From an uncultured Treponema sp. (GTDB taxonomy: Bacteria; Spirochaetota; Spirochaetia; Treponematales; Treponemataceae): a stretch of DNA of 47,075 bases. Position numbers and translations under genes: made by a program. Numbering within the stretch: position 1 is the first letter of the stretch; each line of letters begins with the position of its first letter. The notes below the pieces were generated by a model. It searched no databases and was not told the origin of the DNA. It worked only from the letters and a program-made list of their open reading frames with translations. This document shows positions 22,917-32,127 of this stretch, one piece after another. The stretch lies in NCBI GenBank assembly GCA_937893155.1, contig CALBGU010000197.1:1-47075 (forward strand). The letters are read 5' to 3'.

Positions 22917-25643
22917 CTAATCTGAAATTGTTTCTCGGCTCCAGCTCGAAGCCTTGAATATACTGTCTTTCACGCGCCACCATTGGTCTTTTCGGACGGG
23001 GTAGGTGTGTAAGTTTTTTAAGAGCCACGCTTGATGTACATCGCTTGCAGACACAACAACACCGTCTTTCTTGATGTCGGTTGTGTCGAGCGGAACGGCT
23101 TTGTTGGTAAACGGATTCACCGGATTTTCGATAACGCCCGAAAGCGCAAGGCTTGGAACATCGCCGTTTGTCATAAATGTCATATCAGTTTTGAGTGCCC
23201 CTGTTGCGCCGAAATCCTTCATCATCAAAAGCGGGTGAAAATGACCTCTTCCCGTGTATTTATCGCCTGCAATTTGGTCGTCAAGCGCAGAATCCGCTTC
23301 AATACAGTCTTCTGTTGTTGCGCGCCCGTGGTCTGCAACAAAAATAATGCGCGTGTTGTCATAAACACCGTTTGCTTTGAGATATTTTATCCACGTTGCT
23401 AATCGCTTGAATGCCGCCATATTCGTGTGATATGCCTCTTCGTCCTTAAAAGCTGATGTGCCGCGGTCGGTGATTTTCGCTGCAGGAACGTAATCAGGAG
23501 CTTGCATAAAAATGCTGGAGTGCGAAAGCTCATTGACCATACACACATACGCCCCTTCGTCCGAATCTGAAAAATCGGTGAGTTCGCTCAAGAAGTCAAG
23601 CGGCGCATAGTTGTCGATGACGTTGGTGTATGATGTCGTGCTGTCATTCGAGTTCCAGTATTTGCCCTTGAGATAAATGATTTCACGAAGCACAATCGGA
23701 CTTTCGCGGAAAATGCTGAAAATAAACAGATTGTGGCGCAATAAATCATCGGTGTTGTTTAGGTTTTCGCCGTCTGTGTGCGCTTTGTACCACGCCGTCG
23801 AATATTTGCCGATTGTCTGATAGCCTGAGATTTTGTCGTAGCCGTCCGTTATCGACACGTCCGCATACGCCGAATAATTTGCCCACGACGGGTCGGTAAT
23901 CGTTGCGCTGAAATTGCCCTGCTCGGTGAAAATGCGAGGCAAAAGAAGCAGAGCTTCGTTTGTTTTTTGCCACAAAAACTCGTCTTTGCGCTTGTTCATT
24001 TCTAGCGGCGAATACTCATAGCCCCCGTAAACAAGCGGTGCGCCCTGCATTGTGTGCCCGTTGAATGAAACCGTGTTTGGATAAAACGTGAAGCCTGAAA
24101 AAATATCGTCGAATGAAGAATCTTCTTTGAACATCTCTTCAACAAACTGACTTTCTGCGCGGTCAAGCATAAACACAACAACGTTCTGCGCTTTTTTGGA
24201 CAAATGGAAAATCGGCTCTATTTCCATTTCGTTTAGATTGCCGTTCGCCACGATTGCGCTGTATTCTTTTTTGATTGCCGCTGTGTTCGACGCGGCGAGT
24301 GCGAGCATTGCAAAGCAGATTATCGCATACGAATAAGTGAAAATCTTTCCCTGTAATTTTCCGATTGTCAATGCGACGAAAACGAACGCTATGAGCAAAA
24401 CAGCGATGTTTATTATTGATTCAAACGAAACTGTTTTGAAATCGACTGCATTCAGAAATGTTAGAGTTGCCGAAATATCGCCGTAATTGAGCATAAAAAC
24501 AAATGAATTGAGCAGTGCCGAAAGCGAAAGAAATGCCATAAAAAAGCACAAAATCGTTTGTATTTTTTTGCTAAATAAGAAATAAATGCACAATGTCCAA
24601 AACAGGAAGAATCCTGCCGATTGCGAAAGTGTTACTGCAATGTAGCCGAGCGGATTCGGATTTGCTCCAAGACCTGAAAACTCTATCGGCGAAGAGGAAA
24701 TGAGCGAGGTTGGAATTGTCAAGCCTGAAAGAATGAACAAAAGCGCACACGAAAGCACATAAATCGTCGTGCGTGTTTTGTTGTGTTCAAAAAGCGGCGT
24801 TAAAAATCGGTTTGCAATGAACTGAATTGCGCGCAAAATGAGCGGAATGCAGTAGATAACGATGACTGCAAAGACGAAAATTGCTTTGTATGACGTTTTG
24901 GTTTTAAACACAAAAAGCACGAAAAGCAATGCGGGAATGCACAGTACGCAGACGGCAAGCCAGAATGTTTTGAGTGGATTTTTGAGTTTGTAGAAAATAT
25001 TTTTGACGAGCGAGAAAATATTGTTGAATGTCCAATAAAGCACCAATCCCGCAGGTGAGCCATAAAGCACAACAAGAAAAATCGTCGCCATTACGAAAAT
25101 CTGGATTTTTTCGCGTGCGCCGTGTCCTTTGGAATACACAACGCCAGACGTGCAGTTAATCAGCGTCATCGCAATCGGAAGCACGTTCACCGCAAAGCCG
25201 CCGACAGAAAAAAGTGCGTCAGGCTTTCCCATATCGCGAATAAATAAGAAGCTCTCGCCTTGCAAATCGGGCAAATGCGAAAGATACGCATACGCGGCAA
25301 GAAAGAACGGAATCTGAATCAGAAGCCCGAAACTTGAGCGCAATCCCATAATCGGACTGTAATGGTGCTGCTTGTAAAACGTTGTCGTCATCATATAGCG
25401 TTCGTCGCCCGAAAATGCTTTTTTGATGCGTTCAAGCCCCGCTTTCATTTTATTCTGCGTTTCTCGCTCGACTTCTTGCCAATGCTCTGCAACGGCATAC
25501 AGCGGCAAGCACAAAAGCGTAATCGCCACGCTCACACCGATAACCGAAAGCCCTGAATTGTGTGTAATTTTGTCCACCAGCGTGTATGCGATTTCAATAA
25601 TCGTATACAGCGGATAAATGATAAGCGTATAAAGAAAATTCAT
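22917..25643 (-). CDS. YidC/Oxa1-like plus sulfatase/LtaS-like membrane protein, copy 2
   Basis: 908 residues, same plan as its neighbours. YidC-like core at 1-222 with YSPIMGLRSSFGLLIQIPFF (invariant LRSSFGLLIQIPFF in all three copies), VKNIFYKLKN at its end, extra membrane helices at ~225-455, then the sulfatase domain. Catalytic candidates are Asp494 (VFMLDRAE), Thr531 (NGHTMQGAP), His708 (NELSHSS) and Asp771-His772 (VADHGR). FYPNTV and GGYEYSP are shared family segments. The C-terminal ~70 residues (ending WWRVKDSIFKASSW) are conserved in all copies and may fold against the catalytic domain. It follows the CotH gene by 27 bases and precedes copy 1 by 10, so all are in one operon. The conserved residues suggest an active enzyme. 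Confidence 0.83.
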   Translation of the reverse strand: MNFLYTLIIYPLYTIIEIAYTLVDKITHNSGLSVIGVSVAITLLCLPLYAVAEHWQEVERETQNKMKAGLERIKKAFSGDERYMMTTTFYKQHHYSPIMGLRSSFGLLIQIPFFLAAYAYLSHLPDLQGESFLFIRDMGKPDALFSVGGFAVNVLPIAMTLINCTSGVVYSKGHGAREKIQIFVMATIFLVVLYGSPAGLVLYWTFNNIFSLVKNIFYKLKNPLKTFWLAVCVLCIPALLFVLFVFKTKTSYKAIFVFAVIVIYCIPLILRAIQFIANRFLTPLFEHNKTRTTIYVLSCALLFILSGLTIPTSLISSSPIEFSGLGANPNPLGYIAVTLSQSAGFFLFWTLCIYFLFSKKIQTILCFFMAFLSLSALLNSFVFMLNYGDISATLTFLNAVDFKTVSFESIINIAVLLIAFVFVALTIGKLQGKIFTYSYAIICFAMLALAASNTAAIKKEYSAIVANGNLNEMEIEPIFHLSKKAQNVVVFMLDRAESQFVEEMFKEDSSFDDIFSGFTFYPNTVSFNGHTMQGAPLVYGGYEYSPLEMNKRKDEFLWQKTNEALLLLPRIFTEQGNFSATITDPSWANYSAYADVSITDGYDKISGYQTIGKYSTAWYKAHTDGENLNNTDDLLRHNLFIFSIFRESPIVLREIIYLKGKYWNSNDSTTSYTNVIDNYAPLDFLSELTDFSDSDEGAYVCMVNELSHSSIFMQAPDYVPAAKITDRGTSAFKDEEAYHTNMAAFKRLATWIKYLKANGVYDNTRIIFVADHGRATTEDCIEADSALDDQIAGDKYTGRGHFHPLLMMKDFGATGALKTDMTFMTNGDVPSLALSGVIENPVNPFTNKAVPLDTTDIKKDGVVVSASDVHQAWLLKNLHTYPVRKDQWWRVKDSIFKASSWSRETISD

Positions 25644-25670
25644 CTAAAAAATCCCTATCTTGTGTTCATT

Positions 25671-26915
25671 TTATAAACTAAAAAGCGCACTATCAAGCCA
25701 TTGTGAACGCTTTTTCAAAAAATCTATCATATACTCAACTTCGCTCTCGTATGTTTTGCGTTTTTTCCAGCCGGGAGCGTGAGGCCATTGTCTGTGCCCG
25801 ATGTTTTTCCACACAGCATCGTTAAGCAGAACTGCGGCTTTGAGCGAAGAGGCTTCTTGTTGAATAAAATCAAAACTTGCCGTAACAGCTTCCCTCTTTT
25901 CTCTCCATTTTTGCTTTACCAATTCTTTGAACGCAGGATTTTCGAATAATGCTTCGTACCATACCGCGTTTTTTATCCAAAATCCTTCGGGTTTATCGCA
26001 GTCGTCCCAGCTGATATTTCCTGCTGCAATGTCAAAATCCCACGCAGGACCCATAAAGATTTTGTTTAGCTTGCTGTCATAATACAAATAACAAGATGAG
26101 CCGAAATTTGCGTCGTGGTTTTTGGTGAGTTCATTTATTAAATACCACTCTGCAAAAGAAGATACATCAAACATTTCAAGCGAAGACGAAAAAAGTTTTT
26201 CCTCTGCAAGCCGCACAATGCTTTCTCTTCTTTTCATCTCATTTTCATCAGCATGTATCGTTGTTCTGATTGAAAATCGAACGCCGTGTTCGCTGGTGAA
26301 ATTCCATTCCTTGTTTAATCGAGAGTTTACCGCAAAAACAAAAGAGCCGTCGTTTTCGTCCACGGGAACTCTGCCGCTGACCGCTTCAATTTTTTCGTAA
26401 ATCTGATACAGACCGTTGTACTGCCCGTTCACGAACAGCGAAATATAGCGGCTTTTGGGTGTCCAAGGAAGCGAATTCCACACGCGAGAGGCAAGATATT
26501 CCGCATAAAAATTGCGCAGCTGCGTTTTATCGGCGGTGTTTGCCATCAGCACCCATTTTTCTGCCGCTGGAAGTCCCAAAAGCGATTTTTTCTCTCCGAG
26601 TTTGAGCAAATACGGCTTTTTGTACAATTCTCGAGTTTGCCATGTTGTGTTTCCTCTTCCTCGAATTTTGCACGCACCAAAACTCTCTTCGCCTGTTGCC
26701 TCGTCAATGAGAACATATTGTGCATTGAGATATTTTTCTTTGGATTTTATTTTTTTTGCGCCCTCTGTTTCAATCGTTAAGACGGGAAGTCCGAGCGCAC
26801 GGCAATCATCTAGCGTAATCTCTGCCGAAAATGCTGCATACGCAATAAATAGCAATGCAATGGTAAAAAACGAGAAAAAAACAATAAACGAAAAAGAATG
26901 TCGAAGTATTTTCAT
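25671..26915 (-). CDS. CotH kinase family protein, membrane-anchored, copy 2
   Basis: 414 residues. Residues 8-30 (FSFIVFFSFFTIALLFIAYAAF) are a signal anchor or signal peptide. Family marks: ACKIRGRGNTTWQ, KKPYLLKLGEKKSLLG, KWVLMANTADKTQLRN, YNGLYQIYEKIE, WYLINELTKNHDANFGSS and the signature MGPAWDFDIAAGN, all aligned in order with the CotH gene at 13306. CotH proteins are atypical kinases acting outside the cytoplasm on proteins or possibly glycans. It lies inside the YidC-sulfatase operon, eight bases after the AlbA_2 gene and 27 before copy 2, so the kinase may act on the same surface polymer or on the sulfatase proteins; that is inference. Confidence 0.87.
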   Translation of the reverse strand: MKILRHSFSFIVFFSFFTIALLFIAYAAFSAEITLDDCRALGLPVLTIETEGAKKIKSKEKYLNAQYVLIDEATGEESFGACKIRGRGNTTWQTRELYKKPYLLKLGEKKSLLGLPAAEKWVLMANTADKTQLRNFYAEYLASRVWNSLPWTPKSRYISLFVNGQYNGLYQIYEKIEAVSGRVPVDENDGSFVFAVNSRLNKEWNFTSEHGVRFSIRTTIHADENEMKRRESIVRLAEEKLFSSSLEMFDVSSFAEWYLINELTKNHDANFGSSCYLYYDSKLNKIFMGPAWDFDIAAGNISWDDCDKPEGFWIKNAVWYEALFENPAFKELVKQKWREKREAVTASFDFIQQEASSLKAAVLLNDAVWKNIGHRQWPHAPGWKKRKTYESEVEYMIDFLKKRSQWLDSALFSL

Positions 26916-26923
26916 ACGGCAAA

Positions 26924-28090
26924 CTAAAATATTCTCCTCGGTATTGCAACCTTAAATTGTTCTCCGTCTTTATCGTTTTCAAATTGAATGTCGGGCTGTT
27001 TTTTTATCGCTCTTGCGATGCCAGACCCAAGCCCGCGATAATTCATCAGTTTTGACGCATAAGACACAACAAGATTATTGCGAATAACGGCATTTCCCAT
27101 TTTTATATTTTCGATTGTGAGCGAATTTGGCAGACAGCCTGGACTTATGATTTCAATGCGGTCGTCAAAAATCAAAACGCGAACGGGCGCATTTTTTGAA
27201 TAATCGCGGTGCGTCAGCGCATTCTGCACAAGTTCCTGCAGAGCAATTTCTGAAATTTCCAAAATTCCTGTACTGTTAAAATCCTGTCCCTGCTGTGTGT
27301 GATGAAGATTTCTCTTAAAAAAATCCATTGTTTCTTCAAAAATCTTTGGGATTGTGCCTGTGATGTCCTGACTGTCGCGGTATTCTGTTCCTGCAATGTC
27401 ATTTGCGTAAAATGAAACGGCTTTTACGCAAAATGCAGGGCGGAATTTCTGCGGATTTTTTGCAAAAAACAATAGTCCGCCCAAAGTCAGCCGTTCATCT
27501 TTCACAATATTCAGATTTTTGCAAATCTTTTGTGAAACATCTTCGCTGCTGTGTTCGTCGCCGTCGATTTTTGAAAGATAAGAGGCAACTTTCTCCCTGT
27601 CGATGTCAGAAAAATCCGTATTAGGAACAATCATTTCATCAACATAAATCAAACCGCTTTGCTGAAAAAGCCTGATTTGCTCGTTATTATCCGTGAGCCG
27701 CCGTTTATCGCCGCCCTGTTTTATCCAGATAATGCCAAGAGTGTCTTTATACGGTTTTGCGATTCCCTCTTCAATTTCCGCAACTAAAACTCTCTTTGCA
27801 TTTTCGCCGCTTCCCACCGAAACAACTTCCGTGGTTATAAAAATCTGTGGCTTTACCAAATCTGTAGCGATAGAAGCAATTTTGTTTCCAATTTCTTGAA
27901 TTGCGCTATAGTCAAGCCCGCAGATTTCGCCAGTCTTGTCTTTTACGCCAAAAATAATTTTTCCGCCTTTTGAGTTTGCCATAGCGACCATTTCGGCGGC
28001 AATGCTATTATGATTGTCGAGTAATTCTTTGAATTGGACGCGGCTCGTTTCTCCGCACGCAACGATTTCTTTCAGTTCGCTCTCTGTCAT
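26924..28090 (-). CDS. AlbA_2 (Schlafen-type) plus HATPase_c_4 regulator
   Basis: 388 residues. Residues ~5-125 are an AlbA_2 domain (ETSRVQFKELLDNHNSIAAEMVAMANSKGG, IIFGVKD), and the C-terminal part is a GHKL ATPase of the RecG-like/HATPase_c_4 class (ELVQNALTHRDYS, DDRIEIISPGCLP, NYRGLGSGIARA). Proteins of this layout are common, often annotated as putative transcriptional regulators or ATP-dependent helicases, but have no helicase motifs. It sits between a YidC-sulfatase gene (one base upstream) and CotH (eight bases downstream). That unusual place for a DNA-binding-type protein hints at control of the locus. No membrane segment. Confidence 0.85.
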   Translation of the reverse strand: MTESELKEIVACGETSRVQFKELLDNHNSIAAEMVAMANSKGGKIIFGVKDKTGEICGLDYSAIQEIGNKIASIATDLVKPQIFITTEVVSVGSGENAKRVLVAEIEEGIAKPYKDTLGIIWIKQGGDKRRLTDNNEQIRLFQQSGLIYVDEMIVPNTDFSDIDREKVASYLSKIDGDEHSSEDVSQKICKNLNIVKDERLTLGGLLFFAKNPQKFRPAFCVKAVSFYANDIAGTEYRDSQDITGTIPKIFEETMDFFKRNLHHTQQGQDFNSTGILEISEIALQELVQNALTHRDYSKNAPVRVLIFDDRIEIISPGCLPNSLTIENIKMGNAVIRNNLVVSYASKLMNYRGLGSGIARAIKKQPDIQFENDKDGEQFKVAIPRRIF

Positions 28091-28091
28091 A

Positions 28092-30791
28092 TTATTCTCC
28101 GAACGGAAAAATCTGTTTCCAGTTTTCTGCCTTGAAAATATCGTCTTTCACTGTCCACCAAACATTATTCGGAATCGTTAGTTTTGTGTGATAGCGGTTT
28201 CTTGTGCTTTCTGCCTGCGGCTTGCAGATTTTTACATACTCTTGCTTTTCCGCCTCGCTCATCGCATATTTTGTGTGCGTAAAGGGATTTTCGGCGTTTT
28301 CGATAATGCCAGCCGTCGCAATCGCAGGCGTGTCGGCATTAGTCATAAACGTCATATCGCGGTTGAGATGTACTCCGTCTGCGCTTGGCGTTCTGTCGTT
28401 GAAATCCTTGACGATAAGGCTTGCCGTAACGTGCTCCACGTTGAACGGCATTCCCGCGACCTTCTCGAACTTCCCCGTTTCAATCGGTGCGCCGTGGTCA
28501 GAAACAATAATAATCCGTGTGTTGTCATACAAATCGTTCGCTTTGAGCCAATCGCAGAACGCCGCGTAGCAGCGCATTGTTCCTGCCTGCGTGTTGTATT
28601 GTGCATTGCGCGACCATTTGTCTGTGCCGAATTGAGTTACTTCCTTTACAGGCACATAATCGGGATACTGCAAAAGACTCGGCTCGTGCGTGGCGAGATT
28701 ATCAATCATCGTCAGCGTGCTTCCTTCTCCTGTGCCGTCAAATAATTCAGGAAAATACACAAGGCAGGAATAATTGTCGATGAATTGCGAAAAATGGTCT
28801 TTGCGTCCGTCCGTGTTCCACCATCGTTTGTGGTGCACAAGGCGGCGAAGCACGGGCGGAAATGTTTTGAAAATCCCGAACATAATGAAATTATGCTTTA
28901 TGCTCTCGCTCACGAATTTTGTTTTTTCAATGCCGTTCTGTTTGTACCAATAATCCGAATATACGCCCTGCGTCCACACACGGTTAATGTACGGATACCC
29001 GTCATACATTGCGGTCAGCGGCTCTTTGTCGAAGTTTTCATACGGCAAATCAGAAACGGTAACATTGAACCCTGCGTCGTGAAAGCTCACAGGAAGAGAA
29101 AGAAGCGCCTCGTTGTGTTTTTTCTGCAATGTTTCCGTGTCGCGCTTATTCATCTCGGCGGGAGTGTAGCTGTAGCCACCGAAAATGCCAGGAACACCGA
29201 GCATAGTGAGAGGACCGAGCGAAACCGTGTTTGGATAAAATACAAAGCCGTCGAAATGGTCTGCTAAATCGGGTTTCTCTTCAAAAACTTCGTCGATAAG
29301 CGGCGAAAAAAGGCGGTCTTGCATAAAAATGATAACGTTTTTGCCTGTCTTTGAAAGATGATACACGCTTTCAATCGAATCGCGCACTTGTGGCGGTGTC
29401 ATTTTGGAAAACGAATCGGAGATAATCGAAATATTGCGGACAGAAAGAGCTGACAGCGAAAAAAGCACAATCGCAGCGCACGGAATGAGGATTTTTGCCT
29501 TTTTGCTCAAGATGAACACAATGGCGCAGAATGAAACGAGTGCTAAAAGCGCATTGAGTGCAATTCTCGGCAGGGTGTCGCTAAAAAACTGAGCCTCCAT
29601 AAAATCGAGGTTCTGCGTCATCGGACCGTAATCGCCCGTGAAGCAAAAGTTGTTGATAAGCGCGTATACCGCCAAAAAAGCGGCTCCGAGAGTCAAAATC
29701 TTTTTGATTCTTTTTCCGAAGAGCGCGTAAAAGCACAGCGGCCAAAACACATAAAAGCCCAGCCCTTGAAAAAACGGTGTCCACAAAAACACAAATGGCG
29801 AGGTATAGCCGTCTACAAAAGCAAACTCCTGCACCTCGCTTTCCATCAGCATCGACGGAATGGTCAATCCCGTTAAAAACGCAATCAAGAGCGCAGATAG
29901 CACAAAAACGGCACAGCGGACATTCGCGTTTTCGCTTATGTCGGCTAAGAACGTATCGATGAAGCGCAGAATGATTTTTATGAAAATCGGGGAGGCAATA
30001 ACTGCCGCGCACATCAATGCAAAGAGCGCGCGAAGTTCTATTTTCAGCCCGCCCATAAAAAACGCCGCCGCAAGAATTCCCGCAGCGCACGCCACAGAAG
30101 CAATGCAGTAAAGCACTTTGAGCGGATTTTTGAGCTTCATAAAAATATTTTTCACGAGCGAAAGGAGATTGTTCATCGTCCAATACATCACCAATCCCGC
30201 AGGAGAGCCATAGAGCAGCACCAAAAAGAGCGCGGCAGAAACATAAATCTGCACTTTTTCGCGAATGCTGTCGTGTCCTTTTGTATAGACCGCGCCAGAA
30301 ACGCAGTTGATTGCCGTCATCAAAATCGGCAGAATGTTCACGCTAAAAGAGCCGATGTGGAACAGAGCGTCCGCACTTCCCATATCGCGAATGAACAGGA
30401 ACGATGTGCCTTTGAGGTTTTGCAAATGCGACAAAAATGAATATGCCGCGATAAAAAACGGAATCTGAATTAAAAGCCCGAAACTTGAGCGCAGAGCCAT
30501 CATCGGATGATAATGCTGCTGTCGGTAATAGGTGGAGAGCATCATATACTGCTCGTCGCCCTTGAACGCCTTTTTTATGCGCTCCACGCGGCTTTTCATC
30601 TTTTTTTGCGCGAGACGCTCTTTTTCCTGCCAATCTTCTGCCGTGATGTACAGCGGCAAACAGCACAGCGTTACCACAAAACTCAAACCGATAACTGACA
30701 GCCCAGAACTTTTTGTGAGTTCTTCAAAAAATATATAGCAAATTTCGAGGAGTTGTCTTAATGGATAGATAATCAAATTATAGAAAAACAT
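28092..30791 (-). CDS. YidC/Oxa1-like plus sulfatase/LtaS-like membrane protein, copy 3
   Basis: 899 residues from ATG 30791; an in-frame ATG at 30809 adds six residues. 30791 is preferred because it aligns with the starts of copies 1 and 2 (MFFYNLIIYPLRQ against MLSFLYSL and MNFLYTL), although neither start has a clear ribosome site. YidC-like core first (YHPMMALRSSFGLLIQIPFF), extra helices, then the sulfatase domain with metal Asp in IIFMQDRLFS (~492), Thr in LGPLTMLGVP (~529), His in NLATHEP (~702) and Asp-His in IVSDHGAP (~765-766). The His before the Thr in copies 1 and 2 (HT) is Leu here, so the invariant residue is the Thr. It is the first gene of the long minus-strand operon; no convincing promoter is visible upstream. 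Confidence 0.83.
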   Translation of the reverse strand: MFFYNLIIYPLRQLLEICYIFFEELTKSSGLSVIGLSFVVTLCCLPLYITAEDWQEKERLAQKKMKSRVERIKKAFKGDEQYMMLSTYYRQQHYHPMMALRSSFGLLIQIPFFIAAYSFLSHLQNLKGTSFLFIRDMGSADALFHIGSFSVNILPILMTAINCVSGAVYTKGHDSIREKVQIYVSAALFLVLLYGSPAGLVMYWTMNNLLSLVKNIFMKLKNPLKVLYCIASVACAAGILAAAFFMGGLKIELRALFALMCAAVIASPIFIKIILRFIDTFLADISENANVRCAVFVLSALLIAFLTGLTIPSMLMESEVQEFAFVDGYTSPFVFLWTPFFQGLGFYVFWPLCFYALFGKRIKKILTLGAAFLAVYALINNFCFTGDYGPMTQNLDFMEAQFFSDTLPRIALNALLALVSFCAIVFILSKKAKILIPCAAIVLFSLSALSVRNISIISDSFSKMTPPQVRDSIESVYHLSKTGKNVIIFMQDRLFSPLIDEVFEEKPDLADHFDGFVFYPNTVSLGPLTMLGVPGIFGGYSYTPAEMNKRDTETLQKKHNEALLSLPVSFHDAGFNVTVSDLPYENFDKEPLTAMYDGYPYINRVWTQGVYSDYWYKQNGIEKTKFVSESIKHNFIMFGIFKTFPPVLRRLVHHKRWWNTDGRKDHFSQFIDNYSCLVYFPELFDGTGEGSTLTMIDNLATHEPSLLQYPDYVPVKEVTQFGTDKWSRNAQYNTQAGTMRCYAAFCDWLKANDLYDNTRIIIVSDHGAPIETGKFEKVAGMPFNVEHVTASLIVKDFNDRTPSADGVHLNRDMTFMTNADTPAIATAGIIENAENPFTHTKYAMSEAEKQEYVKICKPQAESTRNRYHTKLTIPNNVWWTVKDDIFKAENWKQIFPFGE

Positions 30792-30809
30792 AGAGATACA
30801 ATAGCGCAT

Positions 30810-31166
30810 TTTTCTTTTTTGGTCTATCGGCTTTTTTGCCCCTTGTGCGCTTCACTCGCTTGCGATATTTTTCCCTTTCGGCTTTAGAAGTAATTTTTCC
30901 GCAGAAATTAGAGATTTTAGAGATTTTTCAAAATTTCTTTAAAGAAAAAGGCGATTTTATTTTTTCGGAAGCGATTTTTTTAGCGAAAACGGCGGCTTTG
31001 ATTTTTGGGAAACAGTTTCTTTAAAGAAATTAGAGATTTTGGAGATTTCCTTTTTTTTCGCGCGGAAAAAAGGCGAGAAAAGAGAGAAAAGATTTGACAC
31101 GCCTAATGCTTATCGAATATCATACATTTACCGTGTTATGCGGCAAATTTTTTTTTAGGAGCGGTT
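30810..31166. other. AT-rich divergent intergenic region
   Basis: No gene is seen. It holds two copies of the palindrome TTTCTTTAAAGAAA (30934-30947 and 31016-31029, 82 bases apart), each beside a TTAGAGATTTT-RGAGATT motif, plus a promoter for the plus-strand gene at 31094-31123. It separates the long minus-strand operon from the plus-strand module 31167-35183. Confidence 0.6.
31094..31123 (+). promoter_or_regulatory. promoter of the 31167-35183 gene set
   Basis: TTGACA (31094-31099), 18 bases and TATCAT (31118-31123) lie 43 bases before the ATG at 31167, which has a TAGGAG ribosome site. Confidence 0.6.
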
Positions 31167-31913
31167 ATGAAAGTTTTAGGCGCAATCCGAAACACAGTTG
31201 CACAGACGCTGTTTGACGAAAGCTGTACGCATTTTGAGTCGCACACAGCTTTGAGCGAGGACAAATATCTTTCTCCGCGCTTTTCTCGGTTGAGAGTGAG
31301 AACGGCGAATCTTCTTACGGCGATAAAAGCGGTGAAAGGAACGGAGGCTTTAGAGAGTGCGGACAGCGCGCGAGATGCGGATTTTAAGCGGGTGTTGTCG
31401 GGCTTGAAGGGGTATCGCGATTTGCAGCTTGGCGAAAAAAGCGAGGCGGCGGAGCAGGTGCTCAAAATCATCGAGCGGCACGGAGGAGCGAGCGTTTTGA
31501 CAGCCCCGTATGCTGACGAAACGGCTCTTCTTTTCAGCATTGAGCAGGATTTATCGACTGAAGGCGCGAAGGCGAACTTGGAAAAACTGGACGGCGTGGC
31601 AGAGATTTTGAAAAAAGTCTTTGACGAAAACCGCGCGGTTAAAGAATTGAGTGTGGCGAACGAAAAGGCGGCTGCGGCTTTTTCTGGCGCGGAGAATGCG
31701 ACGGCGATTAAAAAGGAGCTGATTTCGTTTTTTAACGGCGAAATTCTTTCGTATTTGGAGCTGATGAAAAACAGCGATGATGAGTATAAGGCTTTGCTTG
31801 ACGAGCTTTCAAAGGCGACAGAAAAGGCGAATGCTTCTGTGCCGAAACGCGCTAGTGCGAAAAAAGCAGACGAAAAGCAGCCTCAGGCTGTTCAGCCACA
31901 GGCTGTTTTGTAA
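31167..31913 (+). CDS. DUF6261-like hypothetical protein, copy 2
   Basis: 248 residues, helical, no export signal, ending in a Lys/Ala/Gln-rich tail (QPQAVQPQAVL). Function unknown. Its plan matches the protein at 12309-13028: a spread of short conserved blocks (ESADSARDADFKRVLSG, YADETALLFSIEQDL, KKELISFFNGEILSYLE) and a similar tail. Copies of this kind flank the surface-polymer island on both sides, one leading each gene set. The start has a good ribosome site and a promoter at 31094-31123. The last codons carry a CAGGCTGTT motif that is repeated in the following intergenic region (31880-32050). Confidence 0.7.
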   Translation: MKVLGAIRNTVAQTLFDESCTHFESHTALSEDKYLSPRFSRLRVRTANLLTAIKAVKGTEALESADSARDADFKRVLSGLKGYRDLQLGEKSEAAEQVLKIIERHGGASVLTAPYADETALLFSIEQDLSTEGAKANLEKLDGVAEILKKVFDENRAVKELSVANEKAAAAFSGAENATAIKKELISFFNGEILSYLELMKNSDDEYKALLDELSKATEKANASVPKRASAKKADEKQPQAVQPQAVL

Positions 31914-31962
31914 CACCCACAGGCTGTTTTGTGAAAAAGCACAGGAGTTAAAGGTTAATTCA

Positions 31963-32010
<48 letters not shown>

Positions 32011-32127
32011 CCTAGGGCTGTTTCTTAACACTCAAGGGGTGTTTTGTAAGAGCTGCAAGCTAATTCTCAAAAATCATTTGCTTCCTTGTAACAAGCGAGA
32101 GCGGTTTTATCTGCAAGGAGTGCAAAG

